64,000 nt of DNA from positions 186,001 to 250,000 of the forward strand of contig NZ_NEFY01000001.1 of the NCBI RefSeq assembly GCF_002258215.1, given 5' to 3'. This document shows, in pieces, positions 45,523-54,109 of this stretch (its first letter is position 1; each line of letters starts with the position of its first letter). This DNA comes from Marinobacter vinifirmus. Its GTDB lineage: Bacteria; Pseudomonadota; Gammaproteobacteria; Pseudomonadales; Oleiphilaceae. The translations under genes were made by a program, and so were the position numbers. Under the pieces are notes generated by a model. The model was not told the DNA's origin. It did not search any database and saw nothing but the letters and a program-made list of their open reading frames with translations.

Positions 45523-46788
45523 ATGAAACGTAACGGACTTTCGAAAGCGATCAAGTTGGTGATGGCCGGAGCTTTGGTGGGTGGTCTGGCGGCCTGTGGC
45601 GGTGGTGGCTCCGGCTCTTCCGGTTCCGCTGACACCAGCGCCGGCAGCCAGGGCACCAGTGTGGGTGCGGTTACCGGCTTTGGCAGTGTATATGTGAACG
45701 GCACTCGCTTTACCACCAATGGCAGGGTGGACAGCGATGACGGGCTCGAGCGGGAAGACCAGCTGGACAAGGGCATGATCCTGAAAGTGAGGGGCAGCTG
45801 GGACGACCGGGGTGAAGGCCGGGCCGATGACATTTCCTATGACGACACTCTGCGTGGCCCGCTGACAGCGGCAAGCTGGGACGGCTCGGCCAATACCGGC
45901 CAGCTTGAAATGCTGGGCCAGTTGATTGGCCTGACCAATGAAACCGTCTTCCGTGGCGCAACCCCGGAGCAACTGGCGGCCAGCCCAGCGAGTTACCGGG
46001 TGCGGGTGAGCGGCTGGCGGCTGGACGATGGCAGCTTCCGGGCCAGTTACGTGGGCGCCAGGGTTAGCGGACTGGCTTTCGACGATGACAATGAGGTTGA
46101 GCTGGAAGGCGTGGTACAAAACCTGGATGCCATAGCCCGAACCTTCACCATTAACGGTTTCTCCGTCAATTACGAGTTGGCCAGTGGCGATGACGACTTT
46201 GACCTGGATGACCTGAGCGACGGCACGGCGGTCGAGGTGGAAGGCTATCTGCAGGATGGCATCCTGATGGCCAAAGAAATTGACGACGAAGACGACCTGT
46301 TTGATGACGACGATGACGTCGAAATCTCCGGTGATCTCTACGACTACGACAGCAGTACCCGAACCTTCCGCATCAACGGTGTGCTGGTGCAGATCGACAG
46401 CGACACTGATTTTGATGACATCAGCGCCGGCAGCCTGCAGGACGGTGTATTCGTGAAGGTAGAGGGCGACTTCCGCAACGGTGTCTTGCTGGCCGAGGAA
46501 ATTGAAGGAAGGGAAGGCGATGACGAAGTGGAAGGCCGGATCGAGCAGGTCGACCTGGCCAGTGAAGTGCTGATTGTCAGTGGCGTTCGGGTTCAACTCA
46601 CGGCCAGCACCCTGATTGATGATGACGACGATGACGATGGCCGCCGTAGCCGGGTAGACGATATCAACGCCTTCATGGTCGGTGACTATGTAGAAGTGGA
46701 GGGTCGCCGCCGGGACGGATACCTGGAAGCCTTCACCATCGAGCGTGAAGACGAGGACGACGATGACGATGACGGTGATGACGACTGA
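45523..46788 (+). CDS. DUF5666-domain lipoprotein, copy 1 (acidic)
   Basis: 421 residues from the ATG at 45523. Lipoprotein signal with lipobox GGLAAC followed by a Gly/Ser linker. The body is made of repeated DUF5666 OB-like modules, each shaped like VTGFGSVYVNGTRF, followed by VEVEGYLQDGILMAKEI. Very acidic; the C-terminus ends in a run of Asp/Glu. The function of DUF5666 proteins is unknown; surface or periplasmic binding, possibly of cations, is only a guess. Paralogue of the protein at 48158. Preceded by two palindromic operators. Confidence 0.87.
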   Translation: MKRNGLSKAIKLVMAGALVGGLAACGGGGSGSSGSADTSAGSQGTSVGAVTGFGSVYVNGTRFTTNGRVDSDDGLEREDQLDKGMILKVRGSWDDRGEGRADDISYDDTLRGPLTAASWDGSANTGQLEMLGQLIGLTNETVFRGATPEQLAASPASYRVRVSGWRLDDGSFRASYVGARVSGLAFDDDNEVELEGVVQNLDAIARTFTINGFSVNYELASGDDDFDLDDLSDGTAVEVEGYLQDGILMAKEIDDEDDLFDDDDDVEISGDLYDYDSSTRTFRINGVLVQIDSDTDFDDISAGSLQDGVFVKVEGDFRNGVLLAEEIEGREGDDEVEGRIEQVDLASEVLIVSGVRVQLTASTLIDDDDDDDGRRSRVDDINAFMVGDYVEVEGRRRDGYLEAFTIEREDEDDDDDDGDDD

Positions 46789-46801
46789 CCGGTAACCCCG
46801 A

Positions 46802-46836
46802 AACGGGCCGCAGCGCTGGCGGCCCGTTCTGGCTTT
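46802..46836 (+). terminator. Terminator after DUF5666 copy 1
   Basis: A 10-bp perfect stem AACGGGCCGC / GCGGCCCGTT with loop AGCGCTG, followed by CTGGCTTTT. It separates the lipoprotein gene from the DUF6502 gene, which has its own operator. Confidence 0.8.
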
Positions 46837-46846
46837 TACAATCGCT

Positions 46847-46864
46847 ATGGGAATACAATCCCAA
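46847..46864. promoter_or_regulatory. ATGGGA-N6-TCCCAA operator, site 3
   Basis: ATGGGAATACAATCCCAA, the same palindrome as before the lipoprotein gene, ending 2 bases before the ATG at 46867. No Shine-Dalgarno sequence fits between, so the gene may be translated from a leaderless message. Confidence 0.65.
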
Positions 46865-46866
46865 AC

Positions 46867-47724
46867 ATGACTGATGCCAATGCCAACCCCCTCCACAAAG
46901 CACTGTTCCGCATTTTGCGGCCCCTGGCCCGTTTGCTGTTGCGCAATGGTGTGCCTTTCGGCGAATTCTCCGAACTGGTCAAACGCGCCTATGTGGAAGC
47001 GGCACTGGAAGATTTCAGTGATGGCCGGCGTAAACCTACGGATTCCCGGGCAGCGGTTATGACCGGCCTTACCCGCAAGGAAGTCAAACGCCAGCGGGAA
47101 ATCCTGGCTGGCCAGAACCCTGCACGGGAATCCCGGTCTAACGCCAACCGGGCATCCCGTGTGGTGTCTGGCTGGGTGCACGATCCGGCTTATCAGGCTG
47201 ACGACAAGCAGCCCGCCATGCTGGATTTTGAAGGTGCCGGCAGCTTCACCGAACTGGTACGCAAGTACAGCGGCGACATGACGCCGCGTGCTGTGCTGGA
47301 TGAGCTGATGCGGGTGGGCGTGGCTGTGGTAGAGCCGGACTCCGGCAGGCTCCAGCTAAAACAACGAGCCTACGTACCGGCCGGTGACAGTGAGGATATG
47401 CTCCAAATCTTCGGTGAAGACGTATCTGATCTTGTAGCCACCATCGATCACAACCTGATCAGCCGTTCGGCCGGGAAGCCGCCGCTGTTCCAGCGGACCC
47501 TGACCTACGACAACATCCCGGCAGATGTGATTGAGCGGTGGCGGGAGATTTCGGCAGAACGGTCCCAGGCGTTGTTGGAACAACTGGACGACTGGCTGGG
47601 GCCCCATGACCGGCAAGGATCTGGAAGCCAGGGTGAAGGCGCCAGGAAAGTGCGTACCGGCGTTGGCATTTTCTATTTCGAAGAACCGATACAACCGGAC
47701 ACCAGCGGAGATAAACGCTCATGA
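46867..47724 (+). CDS. DUF6502 family protein, candidate DNA-binding regulator
   Basis: 285 residues, no signal peptide. The N-terminal half has a likely helix-turn-helix (SRAAVMTGLTRKEVKRQREIL, about residues 60-80) after a helical LFRILRPLARLLLRNGVPFGEFSEL segment. A second winged-helix-like region is at about 130-180 (LDELMRVGVAVVEPDSGRLQL). Function unknown in the literature as far as I know. An operator-like palindrome abuts its start and recurs twice before the lipoprotein gene, which suggests it regulates itself and that gene (inference). Overlaps the next gene by 4 bases. Confidence 0.78.
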   Translation: MTDANANPLHKALFRILRPLARLLLRNGVPFGEFSELVKRAYVEAALEDFSDGRRKPTDSRAAVMTGLTRKEVKRQREILAGQNPARESRSNANRASRVVSGWVHDPAYQADDKQPAMLDFEGAGSFTELVRKYSGDMTPRAVLDELMRVGVAVVEPDSGRLQLKQRAYVPAGDSEDMLQIFGEDVSDLVATIDHNLISRSAGKPPLFQRTLTYDNIPADVIERWREISAERSQALLEQLDDWLGPHDRQGSGSQGEGARKVRTGVGIFYFEEPIQPDTSGDKRS

Positions 47725-48119
47725 GCCCGAAGATCACAACGGTGGAGCCTGCCCGATGGCAGCCGACCGGGCTGGTGACCACCTTGCTGTCACCCGGAGC
47801 CCGGCAGGTGATCCGTTGCTGGTTGGGAACCGGCGACTTCCTGGATGAGCAGCACCAGCCCAGAATACTGCTGGCCCTGGCCGAAGGGGATGACGCCTTC
47901 ACCGACCTGGTGCGGTGCGCCAACCCCGACCTGGTGTCTGCCGTTGTGCTGAACGAACTCCTGCGCAAGGGCATTGTCGAGGCCCTGGAAAGCGGTCATG
48001 TTCTGTTAAGACGCAGCGCCTATGCTCCTGCGGGGCAGCCTGAACCGGAATCGGTACTGGCTGAGCCTGAAGACCTGTTAAGCAACGGCATTCCACGCCG
48101 CCGCTTCAACGATACCTGA
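47721..48119 (+). CDS. DUF6502-like protein, short paralogue lacking the N-terminal HTH
   Basis: 132 residues. The middle, VLNELLRKGIVEALESGHVLLRRSAYAPAG, parallels LDELMRVGVAVVEPDSGRLQLKQRAYVPAG of the preceding protein. The N-terminal HTH half is missing. Overlaps the DUF6502 gene by 4 bases (ATGA) and is 38 bases upstream of DUF5666 copy 2. Could be a truncated duplicate or a functional partner that modulates the full-length protein. Confidence 0.7.
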   Translation: MSPKITTVEPARWQPTGLVTTLLSPGARQVIRCWLGTGDFLDEQHQPRILLALAEGDDAFTDLVRCANPDLVSAVVLNELLRKGIVEALESGHVLLRRSAYAPAGQPEPESVLAEPEDLLSNGIPRRRFNDT

Positions 48120-48157
48120 TAACCATGGCCGGCCCGGATGGCTGGCGGGAGAGCACA

Positions 48158-49591
48158 ATGACGTCTGACCAACTCCGTAAACGCCTTTCACTGGCAATCG
48201 CCCCTGTGGCTTTCGGCATTTTCAGCGCCTGTGGCGGTGGTGGAGGCGGCGGTATCGGTATAGCCGACGGCGGCATTCGCGGCACCGGCTCCAGTGTTGG
48301 GCCGGTTTCCGGGTTTGGTAGTGTGTTTGTGAATGGGGTGAAGTTTGAGACCAGCAACATTCTGAATCGGCGTGTTGAAAATAACGACGGCCTGTCCAGC
48401 GAAGATGATCTTGAAAAAGGCATGATTCTTCGTGTTGCGGGGGAATGGAGCCCGGACGGCACGGGTACAGCCGAATCCCTCGAATACGATGACACTTTCC
48501 GTGGTACCGCGGCTAATGTCTCGGTAACGACAGTCGACTCCTCCGGATCGCCGGAGGCAGGTACCTTCTCCGTTCTGGGCCAGACTATTTCGTTCGACCG
48601 ACGCACCGTTATCCGGCTGGATAACGAGTTTGCAGATGCAAGCGCTCTCGAAGGCAAGCGGGTTCGAATCAGTGCATGGCCATCCGGGAATAGTTATCGG
48701 GCGAGCTATATCGGTGAGCTGGACACTTTGCCCGAGAACCTGGTCGAGCTGGAGGGCCTTGGGCGTTACGATTCTGGCGACCTGCTGATCGGGACACAAA
48801 GAATCATCGTTCCTGGCGACAGCGTTTTCGCTGATGGTTTGACTGCTGATGCGATAGGGCAGGCTGGCCAGCGTATTGAAGTTGAAGGTGAGTATGACGG
48901 TGCAATCATAACCGCAAGGACCATTCGCCCGGCCGATGATCGCCGTTACGAGGGGCAAGAGGGCGAGGATATTGAAATTACCGGTACGGTTTCTGATTAC
49001 ACGCCTCGTGCAACAAGCTTCTTCGTTAACGGCGTTGCCGTCTCGATCACGTCAGACACAGAATTTGACGATCTTGATCGAGACCAGCTGACGGACAATA
49101 TGCTCGTCAGAGTGGAGGGTGACTTCCGTGATGGCACTATAGTGGCGGAAGAGGTTGAGCTGTTTGAAGGGAATGCGGAGGTTGAGGCTTCTGTTATAAA
49201 AGCGGGCCGTCTGCCTGACAGTTGGGATATCGGCGGTGTTATCGTTGTTTTGACAAATTCCACCGTGATTGAGTTCGATGATGGCTTATCCTCCATTTCT
49301 CCGGGTGTTTCGGCTGAAGTGGAGGGTATAGAGCGCACCGGCAATGATGGAAACGTCTTCCTGGAAGCGCTCACGGTGGAGGTAGAAAGCGATAGCAGCC
49401 CAGATTATGAGCTTACCGGCAGGATTGATAGAACTTACACTGGCTCAGGCTCTATAAAGGTGTTGGGCTTGGTGCTGAATAACACCCAGCCCGTCCCGGA
49501 CTGCGATATTGTCGAGGTAGAATATTTGGAGGGCGGCAGCACCGGCTACGTTGTTGATGAGCTGGAATGCGCAGAAGACGATGATGACTAA
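48158..49591 (+). CDS. DUF5666-domain lipoprotein, copy 2
   Basis: 477 residues from the ATG at 48158 (GGGAGAG site). Lipobox IFSAC and a glycine-rich linker. The same repeated modules as copy 1, including PVSGFGSVFVNGVKFE near the start and YDDTFRG. Fewer acidic runs, but again an acidic C-terminus (ECAEDDDD). Part of the operon starting at 46867. The tandem pair suggests duplication and divergence; no enzyme motifs are seen. Confidence 0.85.
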   Translation: MTSDQLRKRLSLAIAPVAFGIFSACGGGGGGGIGIADGGIRGTGSSVGPVSGFGSVFVNGVKFETSNILNRRVENNDGLSSEDDLEKGMILRVAGEWSPDGTGTAESLEYDDTFRGTAANVSVTTVDSSGSPEAGTFSVLGQTISFDRRTVIRLDNEFADASALEGKRVRISAWPSGNSYRASYIGELDTLPENLVELEGLGRYDSGDLLIGTQRIIVPGDSVFADGLTADAIGQAGQRIEVEGEYDGAIITARTIRPADDRRYEGQEGEDIEITGTVSDYTPRATSFFVNGVAVSITSDTEFDDLDRDQLTDNMLVRVEGDFRDGTIVAEEVELFEGNAEVEASVIKAGRLPDSWDIGGVIVVLTNSTVIEFDDGLSSISPGVSAEVEGIERTGNDGNVFLEALTVEVESDSSPDYELTGRIDRTYTGSGSIKVLGLVLNNTQPVPDCDIVEVEYLEGGSTGYVVDELECAEDDDD

Positions 49592-49600
49592 GGCCCAAGC

Positions 49601-50182
49601 ATGAACCACCTCGCCCACACCTTCCTCGCCCCAGACTCCCCCGAGGCACGTGTGGGCAGCATCCTCGGGGATTTCTCCCGGGGTGTGGACTGGGCGGCCT
49701 TGCCACCCCCGGTACTGGAAGGCGTTCGCCACCACCTGGCCGTTGATGTATTCACCGACAAACATCCGGAAGTCCTCGCCAGCAAGCAGCTGTTCTCCAA
49801 AGAACGTCGCCGCTTTGCCGGCGTGGCTCTGGACATTCTCTACGACCACTTCCTGTTGCGGCACTGGTGCCGGTTTGCTGACTGCGAGAGTGGGGAGTTT
49901 GTGCAGACGGTCTATCAAGAGCTGCAACGCCACGAACAGGTCATGCCGCCTGCCATGGTCAAAGTCACCCGCCGTATGGTGGAGCACGACTGGTTTGGCG
50001 CCTACCAGGACCTCGACAACATAGGCTTCGCCCTGGACCGGGTTGCCGGCCGCATCCGCTTCCCCAACCAATTCACTGGAATAATTGACGAAATTCGGGA
50101 CAATGAGCCGGAACTCGAGGCGAATTTCCTGACGTTCTTCCCGGAACTCCAAACCTTCGCCCGCCAGTTTCCGAACGTATAA
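49601..50182 (+). CDS. acpH: Acyl carrier protein phosphodiesterase
   Basis: 193 residues. Starts MNHLAHTFLAPDSPEARVGSILGDF, the AcpH signature, with HD-like metal residues (VDVFTDKHPEV, LYDHFLLRHW). Removes the 4'-phosphopantetheine from holo-ACP. 9 bases after the lipoprotein gene; likely an independent function reading through from that operon. Confidence 0.9.
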   Translation: MNHLAHTFLAPDSPEARVGSILGDFSRGVDWAALPPPVLEGVRHHLAVDVFTDKHPEVLASKQLFSKERRRFAGVALDILYDHFLLRHWCRFADCESGEFVQTVYQELQRHEQVMPPAMVKVTRRMVEHDWFGAYQDLDNIGFALDRVAGRIRFPNQFTGIIDEIRDNEPELEANFLTFFPELQTFARQFPNV

Positions 50183-50195
50183 CAAGGAGCCCCTG

Positions 50196-50927
50196 ATGGG
50201 TGAAGCCAAACGACGCAAACAAACCGGCGCCCCCTCGCCAGCCAGGAAAAACAACAAAAAGCCCCTGCTGATTGCAGGTGCATTGGTGGTTGTTGTGGCT
50301 GTGGCCGCCGCCCTGTACTTCCTCACAACCCCGCCGGCCCCGACCTCCGACGAACTGCCGGTGGCCGCCGCGAACGCCGAACCTTTCCCGGCCTTCCTTG
50401 ACCAGTACGGCACCTCCGTTGGCCCCGAAAACGCCAGAGTTGTCGTGCGTGAATTTGCCGACTACCAGTGCCCGGCCTGCGCCCGCTTCGCCGAAGCCAG
50501 CCAGCGTTTGAAGCAGGAATACGTCGAAACCGGCAAAGTCCGCTTCGTCTACTTCGACCTCCCCCTGCGCCAACACCAGAACGCCATGCCCGCCGCCCAG
50601 GCCGCCCGCTGCGCCGGTGACCAGAGCCAATACTGGGCCATGCACGACAAACTCTACGACGCCCAGGGCGAATGGAGCGGCTCCAACGACCCGATAGCCA
50701 CCTTCACCCGCTACGCCAACGGCATGGACCTCGAAGAACGCCGCTTCCGCCGCTGCATGGAAACCGAACTGCACAAAGAAGCGGTAGAACAGAGCCTGCA
50801 GGTTGCCGTTCAAATGCGTGTTTCCAGCACTCCGACAGTGATGGTGGACAACGTCCAGCTGACCCGCCCGGGTTGGGGGCAGTTGTCTGCGGTCGTAGAG
50901 CGTGAATTGAATAAAACGGCAGACTAA
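50196..50927 (+). CDS. Membrane-anchored DsbA-family thioredoxin-like protein
   Basis: 243 residues. N-terminal cytoplasmic basic stretch, one transmembrane helix (about 23-43), then a periplasmic thioredoxin fold. Redox motif CPAC at 92-95 (FADYQCPACARF) and cis-Pro region SSTPTVMV. Resembles Com1/DsbA-like oxidoreductases (SGNH-independent). Likely a disulfide oxidase or isomerase for envelope proteins; the redox partner is not in the window. 13 bases after acpH. Confidence 0.88.
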   Translation: MGEAKRRKQTGAPSPARKNNKKPLLIAGALVVVVAVAAALYFLTTPPAPTSDELPVAAANAEPFPAFLDQYGTSVGPENARVVVREFADYQCPACARFAEASQRLKQEYVETGKVRFVYFDLPLRQHQNAMPAAQAARCAGDQSQYWAMHDKLYDAQGEWSGSNDPIATFTRYANGMDLEERRFRRCMETELHKEAVEQSLQVAVQMRVSSTPTVMVDNVQLTRPGWGQLSAVVERELNKTAD

Positions 50928-50929
50928 AG

Positions 50930-50975
50930 CTCTCGCCTGGTAACGCAGCATGCGTTGCGGCGGCTAGGCGAAGAG
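50930..50975 (+). terminator. Hairpin after the DsbA-like gene
   Basis: Stem built on TCGCCT / AGGCGA with an inner AACGCA / TGCGTT pairing. No T-run; probable 3' stabilising hairpin. Confidence 0.4.
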
Positions 50976-50986
50976 TTAGCCCTGGG

Positions 50987-51081
50987 TGGGGGATGTCTTT
51001 CCAAAATCGTGCGGAGCCATGGATGGCGGAGCCGAGCGTACAAGGACGTATTCACAGCGTATTTTGGAAAGACATCCCCCA
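50987..51081. repeat. Dispersed inverted-repeat element, copy 3 (21-bp perfect arms)
   Basis: Arms 50987-51007 and 51061-51081 are exact complements. The 53-base spacer contains GCGGAGCCATGGATGGCGG, then GAGCGTACAAGGACGTATTC. The spacer core matches the elements at 17097 and 31903, with different arms. Lies between the DsbA-like gene and trhO. Confidence 0.87.
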
Positions 51082-51217
51082 GTCAGGGCGGCATCCATGG
51101 CACCTTCCACGGCTAGCACCTACTTGCGTCCAAACTCAGGTTGGTTAAACTCTGCCCCCTTCCGTGAACACCACAAACCATGCTCCGGATTTACGATCCG
51201 GCCCGCAGGAGAAAACC

Positions 51218-52237
51218 ATGAGCAACAACATCGTTGTCTGCGCACTGTACAAGTTCGCAGTATTGAATGATTACAAAGACCTACGCCAGCCCCTGCTGAA
51301 CCTCATGCTGGAAAAAGACGTCCACGGCACCCTGCTGCTGGCCCGTGAAGGCATCAACGGCACCATCGCCGGCAGCCGTGACGGCATCGACGCCGTCAAA
51401 GCCTGGCTCGGCAGCGACCAACGCTTTGAAGGCGTGGATTACAAAGAATCCTTCGTGGAATTCCAGCCGTTCAAACGCACCAAGGTCAAACTCAAGAAAG
51501 AAATCGTCACCATGGGCGTGCAAGGTATCGACCCGAAACGCGTCGTGGGTACCTACGTAGACCCCAAAGAATGGAACGACCTGATTTCAGACCCGGAAGT
51601 GCTGCTGGTCGACACCCGTAACCAGTATGAAGTGGAGATTGGTACCTTCAAAAACGCCGTCAATCCGGCCACTGACACCTTCCGGGAATTTCCCGAGTAT
51701 GTGAAACAGAATCTGGACCCGCAAAAACACAAGAAAGTCGCCATGTTCTGTACCGGCGGCATTCGTTGCGAAAAGTCCACCGCTTACCTGAAAGAACAGG
51801 GGTTTGACGAGGTGTATCACCTCAAGGGCGGCATTCTGAAGTACCTGGAAGAGGTGCCTCAGGAGCAGAGCCTGTGGCAGGGCGAGTGTTTTGTATTCGA
51901 CGACCGGGTTACCGTCAACCATAACCTGGAGCGTGGTGACTACGACCAGTGCCACGCCTGTCGCCGGCCCATTACCGAAGACGATAAACAGCGCCCGGAA
52001 TATGAGCAGGGTGTGAGCTGCCACCAGTGCATCGACTCGCTGACCGAGGAGCAGAAAGCCCGGTTCAAGGAGCGCGAGCGCCAGATGCGTCTGGCCGAGG
52101 AACGTGGCGAAGCCCACGTGGGTGGCGAAGCGGCCCGCATTATTGCCGAGCGCAAGGCCCGAAAGAAGGCCGAGTGGGAGCAACAGGCCCGCAGAAGTCT
52201 GGAGGGGGAAAACGCACGTAAGTCTGCGTCGAATTAA
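51218..52237 (+). CDS. trhO: tRNA uridine(34) hydroxylase, rhodanese family
   Basis: 339 residues from the ATG at 51218 (AGGAG upstream). N-terminal ferredoxin-like domain ([15 protein letters not shown]) is followed by a rhodanese domain with active-site loop CTGGIRC (Cys178, Cys184) and a C-terminal Cys-rich tail with CHAC and CHQC pairs that may bind a metal. Known as YceA/TrhO, which makes 5-hydroxyuridine at tRNA position 34. The C-terminus is charged and helical. Confidence 0.93.
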   Translation: MSNNIVVCALYKFAVLNDYKDLRQPLLNLMLEKDVHGTLLLAREGINGTIAGSRDGIDAVKAWLGSDQRFEGVDYKESFVEFQPFKRTKVKLKKEIVTMGVQGIDPKRVVGTYVDPKEWNDLISDPEVLLVDTRNQYEVEIGTFKNAVNPATDTFREFPEYVKQNLDPQKHKKVAMFCTGGIRCEKSTAYLKEQGFDEVYHLKGGILKYLEEVPQEQSLWQGECFVFDDRVTVNHNLERGDYDQCHACRRPITEDDKQRPEYEQGVSCHQCIDSLTEEQKARFKERERQMRLAEERGEAHVGGEAARIIAERKARKKAEWEQQARRSLEGENARKSASN

Positions 52238-52261
52238 AGAAAACTCAACCAAGGAGAAACT

Positions 52262-52996
52262 ATGTTGATCAGGAAACCGCTGGTAGTCGCCTGTATGGCA
52301 CTGGCCCCGATGGTTCATGCCCAGGAAAGCGGAAACTGGAAAGGCGAAGCCGAACTGGGTGTGTTGGTGACCTCCGGTAACAGCGAGGAAACCAAGGTGA
52401 ACGGCCGGCTGGGGCTGATTCACGAAACCGGCACCTGGCGTAACAGCGGCGATTTCAGTTCCAAGTACACCGAGGCGGAAGACGAAACCACTGCCGAGGA
52501 ATACAAGGCTGCACTGGAAGCCGACCACAAGTTCGACGACCAGCAGTACTGGTTTGTTCGCGGGTCCTGGGAAGATGACCGTTTCTCCGGCTACGACTTT
52601 GAATCCACCCTGACCACCGGTTATGGCAACCGGGTGTGGCAGTCTGGCGACCGTTCCTTCCTGGACCTGTCTGCCGGCGCCGGTTATCGCTACAACAAGC
52701 TCGAGCAGGTGGACGTGGACACCGGTCGTGACGTGGAAGAAGAAGCCATCGCGCGGCTGGCAGGCCAGTTCGATTACGGTTTGTCTGAAACCTCCCTGTT
52801 CCGGCAGAAACTGAGCACGGAAATCGGCCTGGATGACAACAACACCATCACCCAGTCTGAGACCTCCTTGCAGAGCACCATCGTGAACAGCCTGTCCATG
52901 AAAGTGGCGTTCCGGGTGAAGCATGTGTCGGATGCGCCGGAAGGTTCAGACAAGACCGACACCGAAACGTCGCTGTCTTTGCTCTACGGTTTCTGA
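52262..52996 (+). CDS. DUF481 family outer membrane protein
   Basis: 244 residues. Signal peptide ends VHAQESGN. The mature part has alternating beta strands with WKGEAELGVLVTSGNSEE and the final aromatic Phe (LSLLYGF), typical of a small outer membrane barrel of the DUF481 (YdiY-like) type. Function unknown. 24 bases after trhO with its own AAGGAG site; a terminator follows. Confidence 0.87.
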   Translation: MLIRKPLVVACMALAPMVHAQESGNWKGEAELGVLVTSGNSEETKVNGRLGLIHETGTWRNSGDFSSKYTEAEDETTAEEYKAALEADHKFDDQQYWFVRGSWEDDRFSGYDFESTLTTGYGNRVWQSGDRSFLDLSAGAGYRYNKLEQVDVDTGRDVEEEAIARLAGQFDYGLSETSLFRQKLSTEIGLDDNNTITQSETSLQSTIVNSLSMKVAFRVKHVSDAPEGSDKTDTETSLSLLYGF

Positions 52997-53010
52997 GCAG
53001 CGTCGGTTAA

Positions 53011-53049
53011 AAAAACGGGACAGGAGGTTCAACCATCTGCCCCGTTTTT
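53011..53049. terminator. Terminator between DUF481 and DUF523 genes
   Basis: AAAAACGGG (53011-53019) pairs with CCCGTTTTT (53041-53049) and has T or A tracts on both sides, so it can serve both convergent genes. Confidence 0.8.
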
Positions 53050-53064
53050 GTTTGCGGAAACCGG

Positions 53065-54012
53065 TTATACGTTGTTTCGCAGCCCCAGCTCGTCCGGGTA
53101 GGGGGTCAGGTATTTCTGGGTGTGCAGGTAGTCCACCGGCTCCTTGCGCTGGGCCAGGCGCAGCAGCGTCATCGGCACCACCAGCGGGATCTCGCCGCGC
53201 CGGTAGGCTTCAATCTGCTCCAGCAGCACCGTTTTCTCTTCGGCGGACATACCGTCTTTCAGGTAGCCCAGCAAATGCTGCATGGCATTCACGTGGGAGC
53301 CCCGGCTCACTTTCTGGGTCATGGCTTCCATAAAGCCGTGAATATAGCGCTCGGCAATCTGCGCCAGCGGCTCGGATTTCAAATCGGCCAGCATCGGCCC
53401 CAACTGGCGGTAGATCTTTTCAGAATGTGCCAGCAGGGTGAACTTGTGGCGCTGGTGGAACTCCAGCAGTGACTGCTTGGTGAGCTGGTCGCCGGCCACG
53501 TTCTGCATCCAGTCGTCGTAGGCGAACACACGCTCGATAAAGTTTTCCCGCAGCATGTCGTCGTGCAGGCGGCCCTCTTCTTCCACCGGCATCAGCGGGT
53601 AGGCTTTCATCAGGGCATCCGCGAACATGCCCCGACCATCGCGATGCATGAAGGCGCCCTCGGCGTTATGGATCTTGATGCGCTCCATGCCGCAGCTGGG
53701 GGATTTCGCCATCAGGATATAGCCGCGCAGATTCTCCAGGGAGGGCAAAACCTGCTGGATGAAGTCCTGCATGGGTTGTGTGTGGTCTTTGGTGCCTTTG
53801 CTTTCAATCAGGTGCAGCCCGTCTTCGTGCTCGCGCAGGTGAATGGCCGGGCGGGGCACGCCAAGGCCCACTTCCAGCTCCGGGCAGATAGAACAGAACT
53901 CGAAATGCTTAGACAGCACCTGGGTGCAGTATCGGGAATGTTTATGGCCGCCATCGTGGCGAACTTCCTTGCCGAGCAGGCAGGTGCTGATGCCAACAGG
54001 TATACCGCTCAC
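53065..54012 (-). CDS. DUF523 and DUF1722 fusion protein (YbgA-like)
   Basis: 315 residues. The N-terminal DUF523 domain has conserved cysteines (STCLLGKEVRHDGGHKHSRYC, CSICPELEVGLGVPRP). The C-terminal DUF1722 domain (about 195-310) contains FHQRHKFTLLAHSEKIYRQLG. The cysteines suggest a thiol or Fe-S function, but this is not established. Such fusion proteins are often found near photolyase genes in other genomes; none is here. Confidence 0.9.
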   Translation of the reverse strand: MSGIPVGISTCLLGKEVRHDGGHKHSRYCTQVLSKHFEFCSICPELEVGLGVPRPAIHLREHEDGLHLIESKGTKDHTQPMQDFIQQVLPSLENLRGYILMAKSPSCGMERIKIHNAEGAFMHRDGRGMFADALMKAYPLMPVEEEGRLHDDMLRENFIERVFAYDDWMQNVAGDQLTKQSLLEFHQRHKFTLLAHSEKIYRQLGPMLADLKSEPLAQIAERYIHGFMEAMTQKVSRGSHVNAMQHLLGYLKDGMSAEEKTVLLEQIEAYRRGEIPLVVPMTLLRLAQRKEPVDYLHTQKYLTPYPDELGLRNNV

Positions 54013-54109
54013 AGGCTTCTCCAGTCTTGAAAGTGACGTTGCTGATACCGCTTACGTACTTTCAGTGTAAACCGATCAGGCGGCTGCGCCCAACACCGGG
54101 GTGGGCAGG

